A stretch of 64,000 bases of DNA from Variovorax terrae. GTDB taxonomy: Bacteria > Pseudomonadota > Gammaproteobacteria > Burkholderiales > Burkholderiaceae_C. Both the position numbers and the translations under genes were made by a program. The notes below the pieces were generated by a model. That model saw nothing but the letters and a program-made list of their open reading frames with translations, was not told the DNA's origin and ran no database searches. The stretch covers positions 3,100,001 through 3,164,000 of the forward strand of contig NZ_JALGBI010000001.1 in the NCBI RefSeq assembly GCF_022809125.1. Direction: 5' to 3'. Shown piece after piece: positions 26,570 through 37,142 of the stretch; position 1 is the stretch's first letter; each line of letters opens with the position of its first letter.

Positions 26570-26812
26570 TCACTTGGCCGCCGGCGCGGCTTCGGTCTTG
26601 GCTTCGGCGGCCTGCTTGGCCGCGTGATGCTTCTTGTGGTGGTGATGCTTCTTCCCGGTCTTGGCCATCGGCTTAGCCTCCGGGGCCGGGGCGGCGGGTG
26701 CCGCAGCCGCAGCGGGCGCGGCCGGGGTGGCTGGCGCAGCCGCCGGGGCCTGGGCGAAAGCGGCGCCGCCGGCAGCGAGGGTCAGGGCAACGAGCAGGGA
26801 CTGAAACTTCAT
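26570..26812 (-). CDS. Small exported Ala/Pro-rich, His-rich protein
   Basis: An 80-residue protein with a clear signal peptide (MKFQSLLVALTLAAGG, cleavage near AFAQ). The mature part of about 60 residues is Ala/Pro-rich and has a basic histidine cluster, GKKHHHHKKHH. The ATG at 26812 follows AAGGAG. The family is not recognised; the composition suggests metal binding or binding to an acidic surface, but this is speculative. It ends just before the bidirectional terminator and is divergent from the Bug receptor gene. Confidence 0.7.
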   Translation of the reverse strand: MKFQSLLVALTLAAGGAAFAQAPAAAPATPAAPAAAAAPAAPAPEAKPMAKTGKKHHHHKKHHAAKQAAEAKTEAAPAAK

Positions 26813-26889
26813 GGTGAACTCCTTGAGGGTGAAGCGATGGAGACGGCCTCCATGCACCTGCAACGCCCAAGGCCCCGGCGCCGCATCAC

Positions 26890-26917
26890 AGCGCTTAAGC
26901 AAATGGTTGTAAGCGCT
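26890..26917. promoter_or_regulatory. Inverted repeat AGCGCTTA...TAAGCGCT in divergent promoter
   Basis: Perfect 8-bp arms (26890-26897 and 26910-26917) are separated by 12 bp, in the 143-bp gap between the His-rich gene and the Bug gene. TAATAT at 26926-26931 could be a -10 for the Bug gene. It is a candidate operator. Confidence 0.4.
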
Positions 26918-26955
26918 TGTCACGGTAATATTGGCCGATACCCTCAGGACTCCCC

Positions 26956-27933
26956 ATGAAACGCAGAACCCTTCTTCTCTCCTCGATGGCCGCGCCGCTG
27001 GCGCTCTCGTCCGCGCTGCCGGCCCGGGCCCAGGCCAACAAGGTCATCCGCCTGGTCGTGCCCTATGCACCGGGCGGCCCGATCGACGTGACGGCGCGTG
27101 TGCTGGCCGAGCGGGTGAAAGACACGCTCGGGCCCGTCATCATCGAGAACCGCGCCGGCGCGGGCGGCAACATCGGCGCTGATGCGATCGCCAAGGCCGC
27201 GCCCGACGGCCTGACCATCGGCATCGCCGCCACCGCCACACACGCGGTGAACCCCTGGCTCTACAGCAAGATGCCGTACGACGCGGCGCGCGACTTCGCC
27301 CCCATCACGCAGATGGTGCGCGTGCCCAACGTGCTGGTGATGAACGCCGAGACGGCCCAGCGCCTGAAGATCAACACGCTGAAGGACCTGATCGCCTACG
27401 CCAAGGCCCACCCCGCGCAGCTCAACTACGGCAGCGGCGGCAACGGCAGCGCGGGCCACCTGGCCGGCGAGATGTTCAAGGCCCAGGCCGGCATCTTCGC
27501 GGTGCACATCCCCTACAACGGCGGCAGCCCGGCGCAGCTCGCGCTGCTGAGCGGCCAGGTCGACTTCAACTTCGACAACCTCGCCACCGCCGCGCCCAAC
27601 ATCCGCTCGGGCAAGCTCAAGGCGCTGGCCGTGACCACGCTGCAGCGCTCGCCGGCGCTGCCGGAGGCGCCGCCCGTGGCCGACGTGCTCAAGGGCTTTT
27701 CCATCGACACCTGGTGGGGCCTGGTGGCGCCGGCCGCCACGCCGAAGGACGTGGTGGCGAAGCTCAACCACGCCTTCGTCGCCGCGCTCAACGCGCCGGA
27801 AACCCGGACCCGCTTCGCCAACCTGCTGGCCGAGCCGGTGGCCAACACGCCCGAGGAGTTCGGCGCGTTCATGAAGAGCGAGCTGGCCAAGTACGGGCAG
27901 GTGGTCAAGGCCTCGGGCGCCAAGGTCGACTGA
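26956..27933 (+). CDS. Bug/TctC-family tripartite tricarboxylate receptor
   Basis: A 325-residue periplasmic receptor with a signal peptide (ending LPARAQA) and the family opening IRLVVPYAPGGPIDV, followed by NRAGAGGNIGADAIA near residue 70. It has no TctA/TctB partner nearby. The ATG is preceded by CAGGA. It is monocistronic, followed directly by a copy of the dispersed GCTATC/GATAGC repeat. Ligand unknown, likely a carboxylate. Confidence 0.94.
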   Translation: MKRRTLLLSSMAAPLALSSALPARAQANKVIRLVVPYAPGGPIDVTARVLAERVKDTLGPVIIENRAGAGGNIGADAIAKAAPDGLTIGIAATATHAVNPWLYSKMPYDAARDFAPITQMVRVPNVLVMNAETAQRLKINTLKDLIAYAKAHPAQLNYGSGGNGSAGHLAGEMFKAQAGIFAVHIPYNGGSPAQLALLSGQVDFNFDNLATAAPNIRSGKLKALAVTTLQRSPALPEAPPVADVLKGFSIDTWWGLVAPAATPKDVVAKLNHAFVAALNAPETRTRFANLLAEPVANTPEEFGAFMKSELAKYGQVVKASGAKVD

Positions 27934-27998
27934 ATTTCAGGCCATTTTGGCCTGATGTCCAGGTGGGGCGGTCATTTGATGCTATCAATCCGATAGCA
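27934..27998 (+). repeat. Dispersed intergenic repeat, single copy
   Basis: This copy contains GGCCTGATGTCCAGG and ends in the hairpin GCTATC-AATCC-GATAGC (27981-27997). It lies directly after the Bug receptor stop codon, between convergent genes. Confidence 0.65.
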
Positions 27999-28014
27999 CC
28001 CAAAACGCCCGCCC

Positions 28015-28977
28015 TCAGCCCTCGAACTGCGGGTGCAACTGCCGGATGCGGTTCATCGCCATGCCGGCGGCGGCGGTGCGCGTTTCCACGCCGAGCTTGG
28101 CGAACACGCGCTCCAGGTGCTTCTTCACCGTCATCGGCGAAGTGCCCAGGATGTCGCCGATGTCGCGGTTGATCTTGCCCTTGACCACCCAGTACAGCAC
28201 CTCGGCCTCGCGCGCCGTGAGCCTGAACGACAGGCTCATGGCCTCGATCACCGCGGCATCCGACACCTCGCGCATCACGATCAGCCAGTCGTCGTCGCCG
28301 GTCTGCTGGTGCAGGCGGAACGTCAATCGCCGCGGCCCCTGCTCGACCGACAGACGCGGCGGCTCGATCTGCTGCTCGGCCTCGCGCAGGTGGCGGCGCA
28401 GCCAGTCGATCACCGGCGGCGGCGTCTGCGGCGCGCTGGTGCCGTAGTAGCGCAGCAGCAGCTCGCGCGCCAGCGGCGTCTGCCACATCAGCCGGCCGTC
28501 GCCCGCGCGCACGGTGATGCTGGCGTAGCCGAAGGCGTCGAGCGCGTTGCGCGCCTGGCGCCGCTCGCGCGCGCCCTGCATGTGCACGCCCATGCGCGCC
28601 AGCACCTCCTTGGGCTTGATCGGCTTGGTCACGTAGTCCACACCGCCGGCCTCCAGCGCCGCCACCAGGTGCTCGGTCTCGGTCAGCCCGGTCATGAAGA
28701 TGATGGGAATGTGCGCGGTCTGCGGCGCGGCTTTCAGGCGCTTGGCCACCTCGAAGCCGTCGATGCCCGGCATCATGGCGTCCAGCAGCACGATGTCGGG
28801 CAGCGCCTGCGCGGCGCGCTGCAGCGCGGCCTCGCCGCCGGTGGCCACCAGCACCGTGTAGCCCGACTCATCGAGCGCGTCGTGCAGCACCGCGAGGTTG
28901 TCGGGCACGTCGTCCACGATCAGCACCACGTCGCTGTTGGCGCGGTCGAGCGTGTGGTCAAGGGGCGTGGGCGTCAT
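28015..28977 (-). CDS. Response regulator, receiver plus LuxR-type output
   Basis: A 320-residue regulator. The receiver domain (about 16-135) has the acidic pair VDD, the phosphorylation site DIVLLDAMMPG (Asp near residue 66) and the conserved KPIKPKE lysine. A middle domain (about 140-235) looks PAS-like. The C-terminal helix-turn-helix is of LuxR type (LTAREAEVLYWVVKG, then TVKKHLERVFAKLG). Its start overlaps the end of the transporter-kinase gene by 20 nt, so the two form a cognate pair. Facing the urease operon, it is the likely activator of ureA or of nitrogen-compound uptake. Confidence 0.92.
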   Translation of the reverse strand: MTPTPLDHTLDRANSDVVLIVDDVPDNLAVLHDALDESGYTVLVATGGEAALQRAAQALPDIVLLDAMMPGIDGFEVAKRLKAAPQTAHIPIIFMTGLTETEHLVAALEAGGVDYVTKPIKPKEVLARMGVHMQGARERRQARNALDAFGYASITVRAGDGRLMWQTPLARELLLRYYGTSAPQTPPPVIDWLRRHLREAEQQIEPPRLSVEQGPRRLTFRLHQQTGDDDWLIVMREVSDAAVIEAMSLSFRLTAREAEVLYWVVKGKINRDIGDILGTSPMTVKKHLERVFAKLGVETRTAAAGMAMNRIRQLHPQFEG

Positions 28978-31900
28978 GGCGGGCCTGCTGCAACTGTTGG
29001 CTCATGGCATCGAACTGGAACTGCCGCGCCAGCTCGCGCATGGCGGCGGCGAACTCGGCGCACTCGGGCTGCATGCGCTCGATCTCGTCGAGCTGGTTCA
29101 CGATGCCGCGGTAGAACCCGAGATGGATCACCTCCTGCAACGCCGCGATGCGCGCCGGCGCCGGGTACGCGCGCGCCGCCGGTGGCGCGGCGGCCACTGA
29201 CGGCGGCGGTGCCTCGTCGAGCCAGGCCAGGGCCAGGCGGCGCTCCAGCCAGTCGAGCAGCTCGCTGTGGCGCACCGGCTTGAGGATGAAGTCCTCGGCG
29301 CGGATGCCCGCGTCGTTGTCCAGCCCCTTGTCGAAGGCGTTGGCGGAGACGATGGCCACATGGGCCCCCACGCTTCTCACTGCGTGTCGTGCGCTGCCCC
29401 CCGAGGGGGCTTCTCCGCCTTGGGGCGGCCCGGCGGCGGAGAGGGCCCCCACGCTTCTCACTGCGTGTAGTACGCTGCCCCCCGAGGGGGCTTCTCCGCC
29501 TTGGGGCGGCCCGGCGGCGGAGAGGGCCCCCACGCTTCTCACTGCGTGTAGTGCGCTGCCCCCCGAGGGAGCTTCTCCGCCTTGGGGCGGCCCGGCGGCG
29601 GAGAGGGTTTGCTCCAGCTGGCGCAAACGCCGCAAAGTCTCCCAGCCGTCGATGCCAGGCATGGCCAGGTCCATGAAGATCACGTCCGGCCGGTAGCCGG
29701 CGGCCAGCAGGTCCAGGCAGTCGTGGCCGCTGGCAGCGGTGCGCAGCTCGAAGCCCAGCGGCTCCAGCAGCGTCACCAGCAGCTCGCGGTCGGCCTCCTC
29801 GTTGTCCACCACCAGCACCTTGCGGCGCGGCCCCGCGTAGCCGTGGCGCGCACGCGCCGGCGCTGGCCGCGCCGGCTCGGCGGCCGCGCCGCTCACCTCG
29901 GGCAGGAACAGCTTGATGCGGAACACCGAGCCCGCGCCCGGCGTGCTGGCCACGGTCAGCTCGCCGCCCATCAGGTCGGTCAGCATCTTGGCCATGGTCA
30001 GCCCCAGCCCGGCGCCGGGTGCGCCCTGGCTGGCGCTGGCGCCGCGCGCGAACGGCTCGAAGATGGTCTCGATCTCCTGCGCCGCCAGGCCCGGGCCGGT
30101 GTCCTCGATCTCGATGGTGGCCATCTCGCGCGCATGGCGCAGCCGGAACACGACCTGCCCGCGCGCGGTGAACTTGATGGCATTGCCCAGCAGGTTGATC
30201 AGGATCTGGCGCACCCGCTTCTCGTCGGCGCGCACCCGCTCGGGCAGCGCGCTCCCGGCCTCGAAGCGGAAGGCCAGCCCTTTCTCGGCCGCCTGCAGCT
30301 CGAACATGCCGGCGATCTCCTGCACGCAGTCGGCAAAGTACATGGGCCTGACGTTGAGCGTGAGCTTGCCGGACTCGATGCGCGCGATGTCCAGCGTGCC
30401 CTCGATCAAGGACAGCAGGTGCTCGCCGCCACGCTTGATGACGGTGACCGCCTGGCGCCGATGCGGCGGCACCGCGGCATCCTCGCCCATGAGCTGGGCA
30501 TAGCCGAGGATGCTGTTGAGCGGTGTGCGCAGCTCGTGGCTGATGGCGCTGATGTAGCGGCTCTTGGCCTGGTTGGCGTGCTCGGCCGCGCGCATGGCCT
30601 GCTCCGCCAGCAGCTTGGCCTGCTGCAGCGCCTCGTCGGTCTGGCGGTGCGACTCGATCTCGCGCACCAGCAGGTGGGTCTGGCGGTTCGACTCCTCCTG
30701 CGCCACCTGGCGGCTCTTGTGGGCCAGCACCAGCCACCAGGCCACGATGCCGGCGATCACCAGCAGCGCCATGTAGGCCTTGAGGAAACCCGAGCGCAGC
30801 GAGCCGTCCGGGGTGTCGGACACCAGCGTGTCGCCCAGCGCGCGCAGCTCCTGGTGGTAGAGCAGGCCGAACACCATGGCCAGCAGCGGCACCACGACCA
30901 GCATCAGCAGCAGGAAGTGGCTCAGCCCGGTGTCGAGATAGGGCCAGATGCGCCGCGGCAGCAGCCAGCGCAGCGCGCCCGACCACTGCGTCGACAGGCT
31001 CGCGTGCGGCTTGCACAGGTCGCCGCAGCGCGCATCGAGCGTGCAGCACAGCGAGCAGATCGGCCCCTGGTAGGCCGGGCAATGCGCCATGTCCGGCCCC
31101 TCGTATTCGCGCTCGCAGATCACGCAGCGCCGAAGGCCGTGGCTCGGGCTGCCGGCCCCGGCCGCCAGCGGCATCAGCGGCGCGCGCGCGATGTAGTAGC
31201 GGCCCTTGGTGGCCCAGGCCAGCAGCGGCGCTGCCGCGAAGGCCGCGCCCAGCGCGATCAGCGCCGAGAAGGCCTGGGCCGTGGGGCCGAACAGCCCCAG
31301 GTGCGCCGTGACGGACAGCCCCGAGGCCAGCGCCATCGCGCCCACGCCCACCGGGTTGATGTCGTAGAGATAGGCGCGCTTGAACTCGATGCCGGGCGGC
31401 GACAGGCCCAGCGGCTTGTTGATCACCAGATCGGCCACCACCGTCATGATCCAGGCGATGGCGATGTTGGAGTACAGCCCGAGCACGTCGTCCAGCGCCT
31501 CGAACACGTTCATCTCCATCAGCATGAAGGCGATCAGCGTGTTGAACACCACCCACACCACGCGGCCCGGATGGCTGTGCGTGAGCCGCGAGAAGAAATT
31601 GGACCACGCCAGCGAACCGGCATAGGCGTTGGTGACGTTGATCTTGAGCTGCGAGATCACGACGAACAGCGCCGTGGCCGCCACCGCCCAGCCGTAGCGC
31701 GGGAACACGTACTCGTAGGCGGCCAGGTACATCTGGTTCGGGTCCACCGCGCGGTCGATCGGCACCATGTGGCTGATGGCGAGATAGGCCAGCAAGGCGC
31801 CGCCCAGCATCTTGACCACGCCCAGCAGCACCCAGCCCGGCCCGCCCGCAAGCACGCCGAACCACCAGCGGCGGCGGTTCGCGCCGGTCCTGGCCGGCAT

Positions 31901-32671
31901 GAAGCGCAGGTAGTCGGCCTGCTCGCCCATCTGCGTGATCAGCGCGATGCCCACGGTGAGGGAAGCACCAAACAGGTGCAAATCGAACCGGGCCTCCGTG
32001 CCCCGCTCACCGATGTAGTGCGTCACGCCCGCAAAGGCACCAGGATCGCGCACGAGGACATAGACGAAGGGCACCACCAGCATCAGCAGCCACAGCGGCT
32101 GCGTCCACACCTGCAGGCGGCTGATGGCGGAGACCCCGTGCGTGACGAGCGGGATCACCACCAGCGCGCAGATCAGGTAGCCCCAGCTCGGCGGAATGCC
32201 CAGCGCGAGGTCGAGCGCGTAGGCCATCACCGCCGCCTCGAGCGCGAAGAAGATGAAGGTGAACGAGGCGTAGATCAGCGAGGTGACGGTGGAGCCGATG
32301 TAGCCGAAGCCCGCGCCGCGCGTGAGCAGGTCCATGTCCACGCCGTAGCGCGCCGCATAGATGCTGATGGGCAGCCCCGCCGCGAAAATGATCAGGCCGG
32401 TGGCCAGGATGGCCCAGAAGGCGTTGATGAAGCCGTACTGCACCAGCAGCGTGGCGCCCACGGCCTCCAGGATCAGGAACGAGGCCGCGCCGAACGCGGT
32501 GTTGGCCACCCGCCATTCGGACCACCGGCGAAAGCGCTGCGGCGTGAAGCGCAGCGCGTAGTCCTCCATGGTCTCCCGGGCCACCCAGCTGTTGTAGTCG
32601 CGCCGCACCTTCACCACGCGCTGCGGCGCGTCGTGCTCAATCGGGGGGGCGGCGCTCTCGTTCACAGCCAT
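28958..32671 (-). CDS. NCS1-type transporter fused to hybrid histidine kinase
   Basis: A 1237-residue chimera. Residues 1-490 form a complete NCS1 (cytosine/purine/allantoin permease) transporter with about 12 membrane segments. Residues about 516-550 are a Cys-rich segment (CVICE, CPAY, CSLCC, CGDLC), probably metal-binding. Two more membrane helices follow (about 585-665), then a coiled coil, a HisKA domain with [11 protein letters not shown] (His near 713), a HATPase domain ([23 protein letters not shown]), a receiver with FMDLAMPG (Asp near 1000) and a helical tail. The receiver is interrupted at residues 1023-1104 by three 27-residue repeats. It precedes the response regulator and is divergent from ureA. 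It probably senses a nucleobase- or hydantoin-like compound; whether it also transports is unknown. Confidence 0.9.
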   Translation of the reverse strand: MAVNESAAPPIEHDAPQRVVKVRRDYNSWVARETMEDYALRFTPQRFRRWSEWRVANTAFGAASFLILEAVGATLLVQYGFINAFWAILATGLIIFAAGLPISIYAARYGVDMDLLTRGAGFGYIGSTVTSLIYASFTFIFFALEAAVMAYALDLALGIPPSWGYLICALVVIPLVTHGVSAISRLQVWTQPLWLLMLVVPFVYVLVRDPGAFAGVTHYIGERGTEARFDLHLFGASLTVGIALITQMGEQADYLRFMPARTGANRRRWWFGVLAGGPGWVLLGVVKMLGGALLAYLAISHMVPIDRAVDPNQMYLAAYEYVFPRYGWAVAATALFVVISQLKINVTNAYAGSLAWSNFFSRLTHSHPGRVVWVVFNTLIAFMLMEMNVFEALDDVLGLYSNIAIAWIMTVVADLVINKPLGLSPPGIEFKRAYLYDINPVGVGAMALASGLSVTAHLGLFGPTAQAFSALIALGAAFAAAPLLAWATKGRYYIARAPLMPLAAGAGSPSHGLRRCVICEREYEGPDMAHCPAYQGPICSLCCTLDARCGDLCKPHASLSTQWSGALRWLLPRRIWPYLDTGLSHFLLLMLVVVPLLAMVFGLLYHQELRALGDTLVSDTPDGSLRSGFLKAYMALLVIAGIVAWWLVLAHKSRQVAQEESNRQTHLLVREIESHRQTDEALQQAKLLAEQAMRAAEHANQAKSRYISAISHELRTPLNSILGYAQLMGEDAAVPPHRRQAVTVIKRGGEHLLSLIEGTLDIARIESGKLTLNVRPMYFADCVQEIAGMFELQAAEKGLAFRFEAGSALPERVRADEKRVRQILINLLGNAIKFTARGQVVFRLRHAREMATIEIEDTGPGLAAQEIETIFEPFARGASASQGAPGAGLGLTMAKMLTDLMGGELTVASTPGAGSVFRIKLFLPEVSGAAAEPARPAPARARHGYAGPRRKVLVVDNEEADRELLVTLLEPLGFELRTAASGHDCLDLLAAGYRPDVIFMDLAMPGIDGWETLRRLRQLEQTLSAAGPPQGGEAPSGGSALHAVRSVGALSAAGPPQGGEAPSGGSVLHAVRSVGALSAAGPPQGGEAPSGGSARHAVRSVGAHVAIVSANAFDKGLDNDAGIRAEDFILKPVRHSELLDWLERRLALAWLDEAPPPSVAAAPPAARAYPAPARIAALQEVIHLGFYRGIVNQLDEIERMQPECAEFAAAMRELARQFQFDAMSQQLQQARHDAHAP
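29362..29604. repeat. 81-bp tandem repeat, three units, inside receiver domain
   Basis: Three nearly identical 81-bp units start at 29362, 29443 and 29524, differing at only a few bases. Each has the core CCCCCCGAGGGGGC (GAGGGAGC in unit 3) and CTTGGGGCGGCCCGGC. Since 81 is divisible by three, the frame of the sensor gene is kept, giving the repeated peptide [17 protein letters not shown] plus a short HAVRSVGA part. The core resembles the GC-rich repeats at 26389 and 33111. Confidence 0.93.
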
Positions 32672-32742
32672 GCGGTGCAGATTTCATGCCACAGCGAGCC
32701 CGCCGCCGGGCCATCCGGCGCAGGGGCCAGGCACGCCTATTG

Positions 32743-32759
32743 CTCGATAATGAATCGAG
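32743..32759. promoter_or_regulatory. Inverted repeat CTCGAT-AATGA-ATCGAG upstream of ureA
   Basis: A perfect 6-bp inverted repeat with a 5-bp loop lies 20 bp before ureA, in the 107-bp gap between the divergent sensor and urease genes. It overlaps GATAAT (32746-32751), a possible -10. It is a candidate site for the response regulator or another regulator; the rest of the gap shows nothing further. Confidence 0.4.
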
Positions 32760-32778
32760 ACTCCTACGATTGCGGCCC

Positions 32779-33081
32779 ATGGAACTGACGCCCCGCGAAA
32801 AAGACAAGCTTCTGATCTTCACCGCCGCCCTGCTGGCCGAACGGCGCCGCGCGCGCGGCCTCCAGCTCAACTACCCCGAGGCCGTGGCCCTGATCTCGGC
32901 GGCCGTGATGGAGGGGGCGCGCGACGGCAAGAGCGTGGCGCAGCTCATGAGCGAGGGCCGCAGCGTGCTCACCCGCGCCGACGTGATGGACGGCGTGGCC
33001 GAGATGATCCCCGACATCCAGGTCGAGGCCACGTTCCCGGACGGCACCAAGCTTGTGACGGTGCATCAGCCGATCGTATGA
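32779..33081 (+). CDS. ureA: Urease subunit gamma
   Basis: A 100-residue protein with the full UreA sequence pattern ([48 protein letters not shown]), at the standard family length. It is part of the cytoplasmic nickel enzyme that hydrolyses urea to ammonia and carbamate. It is the first gene of the urease run here; ureD, usually upstream, is absent from the window. A 145-bp gap with a GC-rich repeat separates it from the HupE-like gene. Confidence 0.98.
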   Translation: MELTPREKDKLLIFTAALLAERRRARGLQLNYPEAVALISAAVMEGARDGKSVAQLMSEGRSVLTRADVMDGVAEMIPDIQVEATFPDGTKLVTVHQPIV

Positions 33082-33110
33082 AACACCCCCAGGCTGCGCT
33101 GCGCTTCGCC

Positions 33111-33165
33111 TCCCCCCTGCCGGGGGCAACGCCAGTGGCCCGGCAGAGCCGGTTCCACGGCGTTT
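33111..33165. repeat. GC-rich dispersed repeat between ureA and hupE
   Basis: The 145-bp gap contains CCTGCCGGGGGC followed by GGCCCGGCAGAGCCGG, related to the element at 26389. It interrupts the urease operon and may form a stable stem in the message. Confidence 0.5.
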
Positions 33166-33226
33166 TCTGGAAAGGGCCGGCCTGCGGCGGCCCGCTGACA
33201 TCCACTCGCATTCATTGGAGAACCTG

Positions 33227-33832
33227 ATGCGCACTTCCCGTTCTGCTCTCTTCGCGCTGATGGCGTCTGTCGGCGCCCTGCCGCTCGCCGCGCTGGCCCA
33301 CACCGGTGTGGACAGCGGCGCGCACCACGGCGCCCTGGCCGGCCTGCTGCACCCGCTGACGGGCGCCGACCACCTGGCCGCCATGGTGGCCGTGGGCCTG
33401 TGGAGCGCGCTGGCCGCGCGCCGCGCCTGGCCCGACCTGCTGTGGGCGCCGCTGGGCTTCGCGGCCATGCTGCTGGGCGGCGCGGCGCTGGGCCTGGCCG
33501 GCGTGGACGTGCCGGCGGTGGAGCCGATGATCGCGGCCTCGCTGCTGGTGATCGGCCTGCTGGTGGTGACGCGCCTGCGCGTGCCGGCCCTGGCGGCCGC
33601 GGCCATCGTGGGCGTTTTTGCGGTCTTTCATGGGGTGGCCCACGGCCAGGAACTGACAGGCAACGCGCAGGCCCTGCCCACGCTGGCGGGCATGCTGTGC
33701 GCCACCGTGCTGCTGCATGCCACGGGCATTGCCGCCGGCTGGGTGCTGCGCCACGCCCATGCCTGGCTGCCGCGTGCGGCGGGAGCCGCCGTGGCGCTGC
33801 TCGGCCTCAGCCTGCTGGCGCAACGGATCTGA
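33227..33832 (+). CDS. HupE/UreJ-family membrane protein
   Basis: A 201-residue membrane protein with a signal-like N-terminus, the family motif [16 protein letters not shown] near residue 42 and a second conserved [10 protein letters not shown] near residue 135, with about six membrane segments. HupE/UreJ proteins are nickel or cobalt permeases, and a copy is often found inside urease operons. Here it would supply nickel for urease. The ATG at 33227 follows TTGGAG. It is 11 nt before ureB. Confidence 0.93.
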   Translation: MRTSRSALFALMASVGALPLAALAHTGVDSGAHHGALAGLLHPLTGADHLAAMVAVGLWSALAARRAWPDLLWAPLGFAAMLLGGAALGLAGVDVPAVEPMIAASLLVIGLLVVTRLRVPALAAAAIVGVFAVFHGVAHGQELTGNAQALPTLAGMLCATVLLHATGIAAGWVLRHAHAWLPRAAGAAVALLGLSLLAQRI

Positions 33833-33843
33833 AGGGCCAGGCC

Positions 33844-34149
33844 ATGATTCCCGGAGAACTGCTCACCGACGGCGCCGACCACGTGCTCAATCCCGGCCGG
33901 CGCACCCTCACTTTGGTGGTGAAGAACACCGCCGACCGGCCGATCCAGGTCGGCTCGCACTACCACTTCGCCGAAACCAACGGCGCGCTCGACTTCGACC
34001 GCAGCGCCGCGCGCGGCATGCGCCTGAACATCACCTCCGGCACGGCCGTGCGCTTCGAGCCCGGCCAGCAGCGCACGGTGGAACTGGTGGACTATGCGGG
34101 CGCGCGCCGCGTCCATGGTTTCCGCGGACTCATTCAAGGAGCCCTTTGA
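33844..34149 (+). CDS. ureB: Urease subunit beta
   Basis: A 101-residue beta subunit beginning [10 protein letters not shown] and containing [11 protein letters not shown] and [15 protein letters not shown], as expected. It starts 11 nt after the HupE-like gene and ends 2 nt before ureC. Length is normal. Confidence 0.98.
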   Translation: MIPGELLTDGADHVLNPGRRTLTLVVKNTADRPIQVGSHYHFAETNGALDFDRSAARGMRLNITSGTAVRFEPGQQRTVELVDYAGARRVHGFRGLIQGAL

Positions 34150-34151
34150 CC

Positions 34152-35869
<1,718 letters not shown>

Positions 35870-35870
<1 letters not shown>

Positions 35871-36433
35871 TGCTTCAAATCTCCAAACTCATTCCAGGCG
35901 GTCACGGGCTCGCGCCCGTGCTCGTCAAACGCGCGTCCACCGTGGAACTCGACTGGGACGTGCGCCAGAAAAGCCGCTTCGACGCCACGGATTCGCAGGG
36001 CCGCCAGCTCGGCGTGTTCCTGCCGCGCGGCACCGCCGTGCGCGGCGGCGACGTGCTGGTGGCCGAAGACGGTTCGCTCATCAAGGTGCTGGCCGCACCG
36101 CAGCCGGTGCTGGTGATCACGCACTGCGGCGAGCACGGCACGCCTTTCGATCTGGCGCGCGCGGCCTACCACCTGGGCAACCGGCATGTGCCGCTCGAAC
36201 TCACTCCCACCCACCTGAAGATCGAGCCTGACCACGTGCTGGCCGACCTGCTGCGCGCCATGCACCTGATCGTGCGCGAGGGCCATGAGGCGTTCGAGCC
36301 CGAGGGCGGGGCCTACAGCTCCCACGGGGGCCATCGGCACGCGCAGGAGCCGGACGCGGGGCACGGCCCCGGGCCTGCGGGCCATGGCCACGCGCACGAC
36401 CATGGCCACGGCGGCCACCCCCACTCCCACTGA
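35870..36433 (+). CDS. ureE: Urease accessory protein UreE, His-rich tail
   Basis: A 187-residue nickel metallochaperone. The N-terminal domain precedes the metal-binding domain with the conserved GNRHVPLE segment near residue 104. The last 35 residues are very rich in His and Gly, a tail that can bind several nickel ions. It starts in the ureC stop (TGATG), ensuring coupled translation. Confidence 0.97.
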
Positions 36434-36444
36434 GCAGGCGCTTC

Positions 36445-37131
36445 ATGAATGAAGGCACGGGCCCCGATGCCGCGAGCCTGCTGCAGCTGATCTGGCTGGC
36501 TTCGCCGGCCCTGCCGGTGGGGGGCTTCTCCTACTCGGAGGGACTGGAGGCCGCCGTGGAATGGGCCGGCGTCAGCACGGAAGCCACAGCGTCCGACTGG
36601 GTTGCCGACCAGTTGCAGCTCACCCTGGCGCGCGGCGACCTCGCCATCGTGGCCCAGGCCATTGAAGCCTGGCGAGCGAATGACCTCACACGCATCCGCG
36701 GCCTCAACGGCTGGGTGCTACAGACGCGCGAATCGGCCGAGTTCCGCCTTCAGGCCGAGCAGATGGGCCGCTCCTTCGTCGAATGGCTGCGGCTGCACCA
36801 CGCCGACGCCGCCGACGCCTTTTCCGGCCTACCCGCCACCTACCCCGTGGCCTTCGCCTTCGCCGCAGCGCGCACCCAGGCGCCGGCGCACGACGGCTGC
36901 CTGGCCTTCGCCTTCGGCTGGGCCGAAAACATGGTGAGCGCTGCGGTCAAGGCCGTGCCGCTGGGCCAGAGCGCGGGCCAGCGCATCCTGGCCCGGCTGG
37001 CGCGCGACATCCCCGCCGCCGTCTCCCGCGCCGCCGCCCTGGCCGACGGCGAGCGCCAGGCTTTTTCACCCATGCTCGCCGTGTTGTCGGCCCGGCATGA
37101 AACACAATACTCACGCTTGTTCAGAAGCTGA
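36445..37131 (+). CDS. ureF: Urease accessory protein UreF
   Basis: A 228-residue all-helical accessory protein with [17 protein letters not shown] near residue 19 and the C-terminal [10 protein letters not shown] that docks UreG. It bridges UreD and UreG during nickel insertion. It lies 11 nt after ureE and 11 nt before ureG. Confidence 0.97.
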   Translation: MNEGTGPDAASLLQLIWLASPALPVGGFSYSEGLEAAVEWAGVSTEATASDWVADQLQLTLARGDLAIVAQAIEAWRANDLTRIRGLNGWVLQTRESAEFRLQAEQMGRSFVEWLRLHHADAADAFSGLPATYPVAFAFAAARTQAPAHDGCLAFAFGWAENMVSAAVKAVPLGQSAGQRILARLARDIPAAVSRAAALADGERQAFSPMLAVLSARHETQYSRLFRS

Positions 37132-37142
37132 AAGGCCCCGCC

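Noticed and set aside
29362..29604. CRISPR-like regular repeats
   Set aside because: The units are directly tandem with no unique spacers, and the repeat is in frame within a coding sequence.
29582..32788. Plus-strand open frame of 1068 codons opposite the sensor chimera
   Set aside because: Low-complexity antisense product with no motif; the minus strand carries clear transporter and kinase domains.
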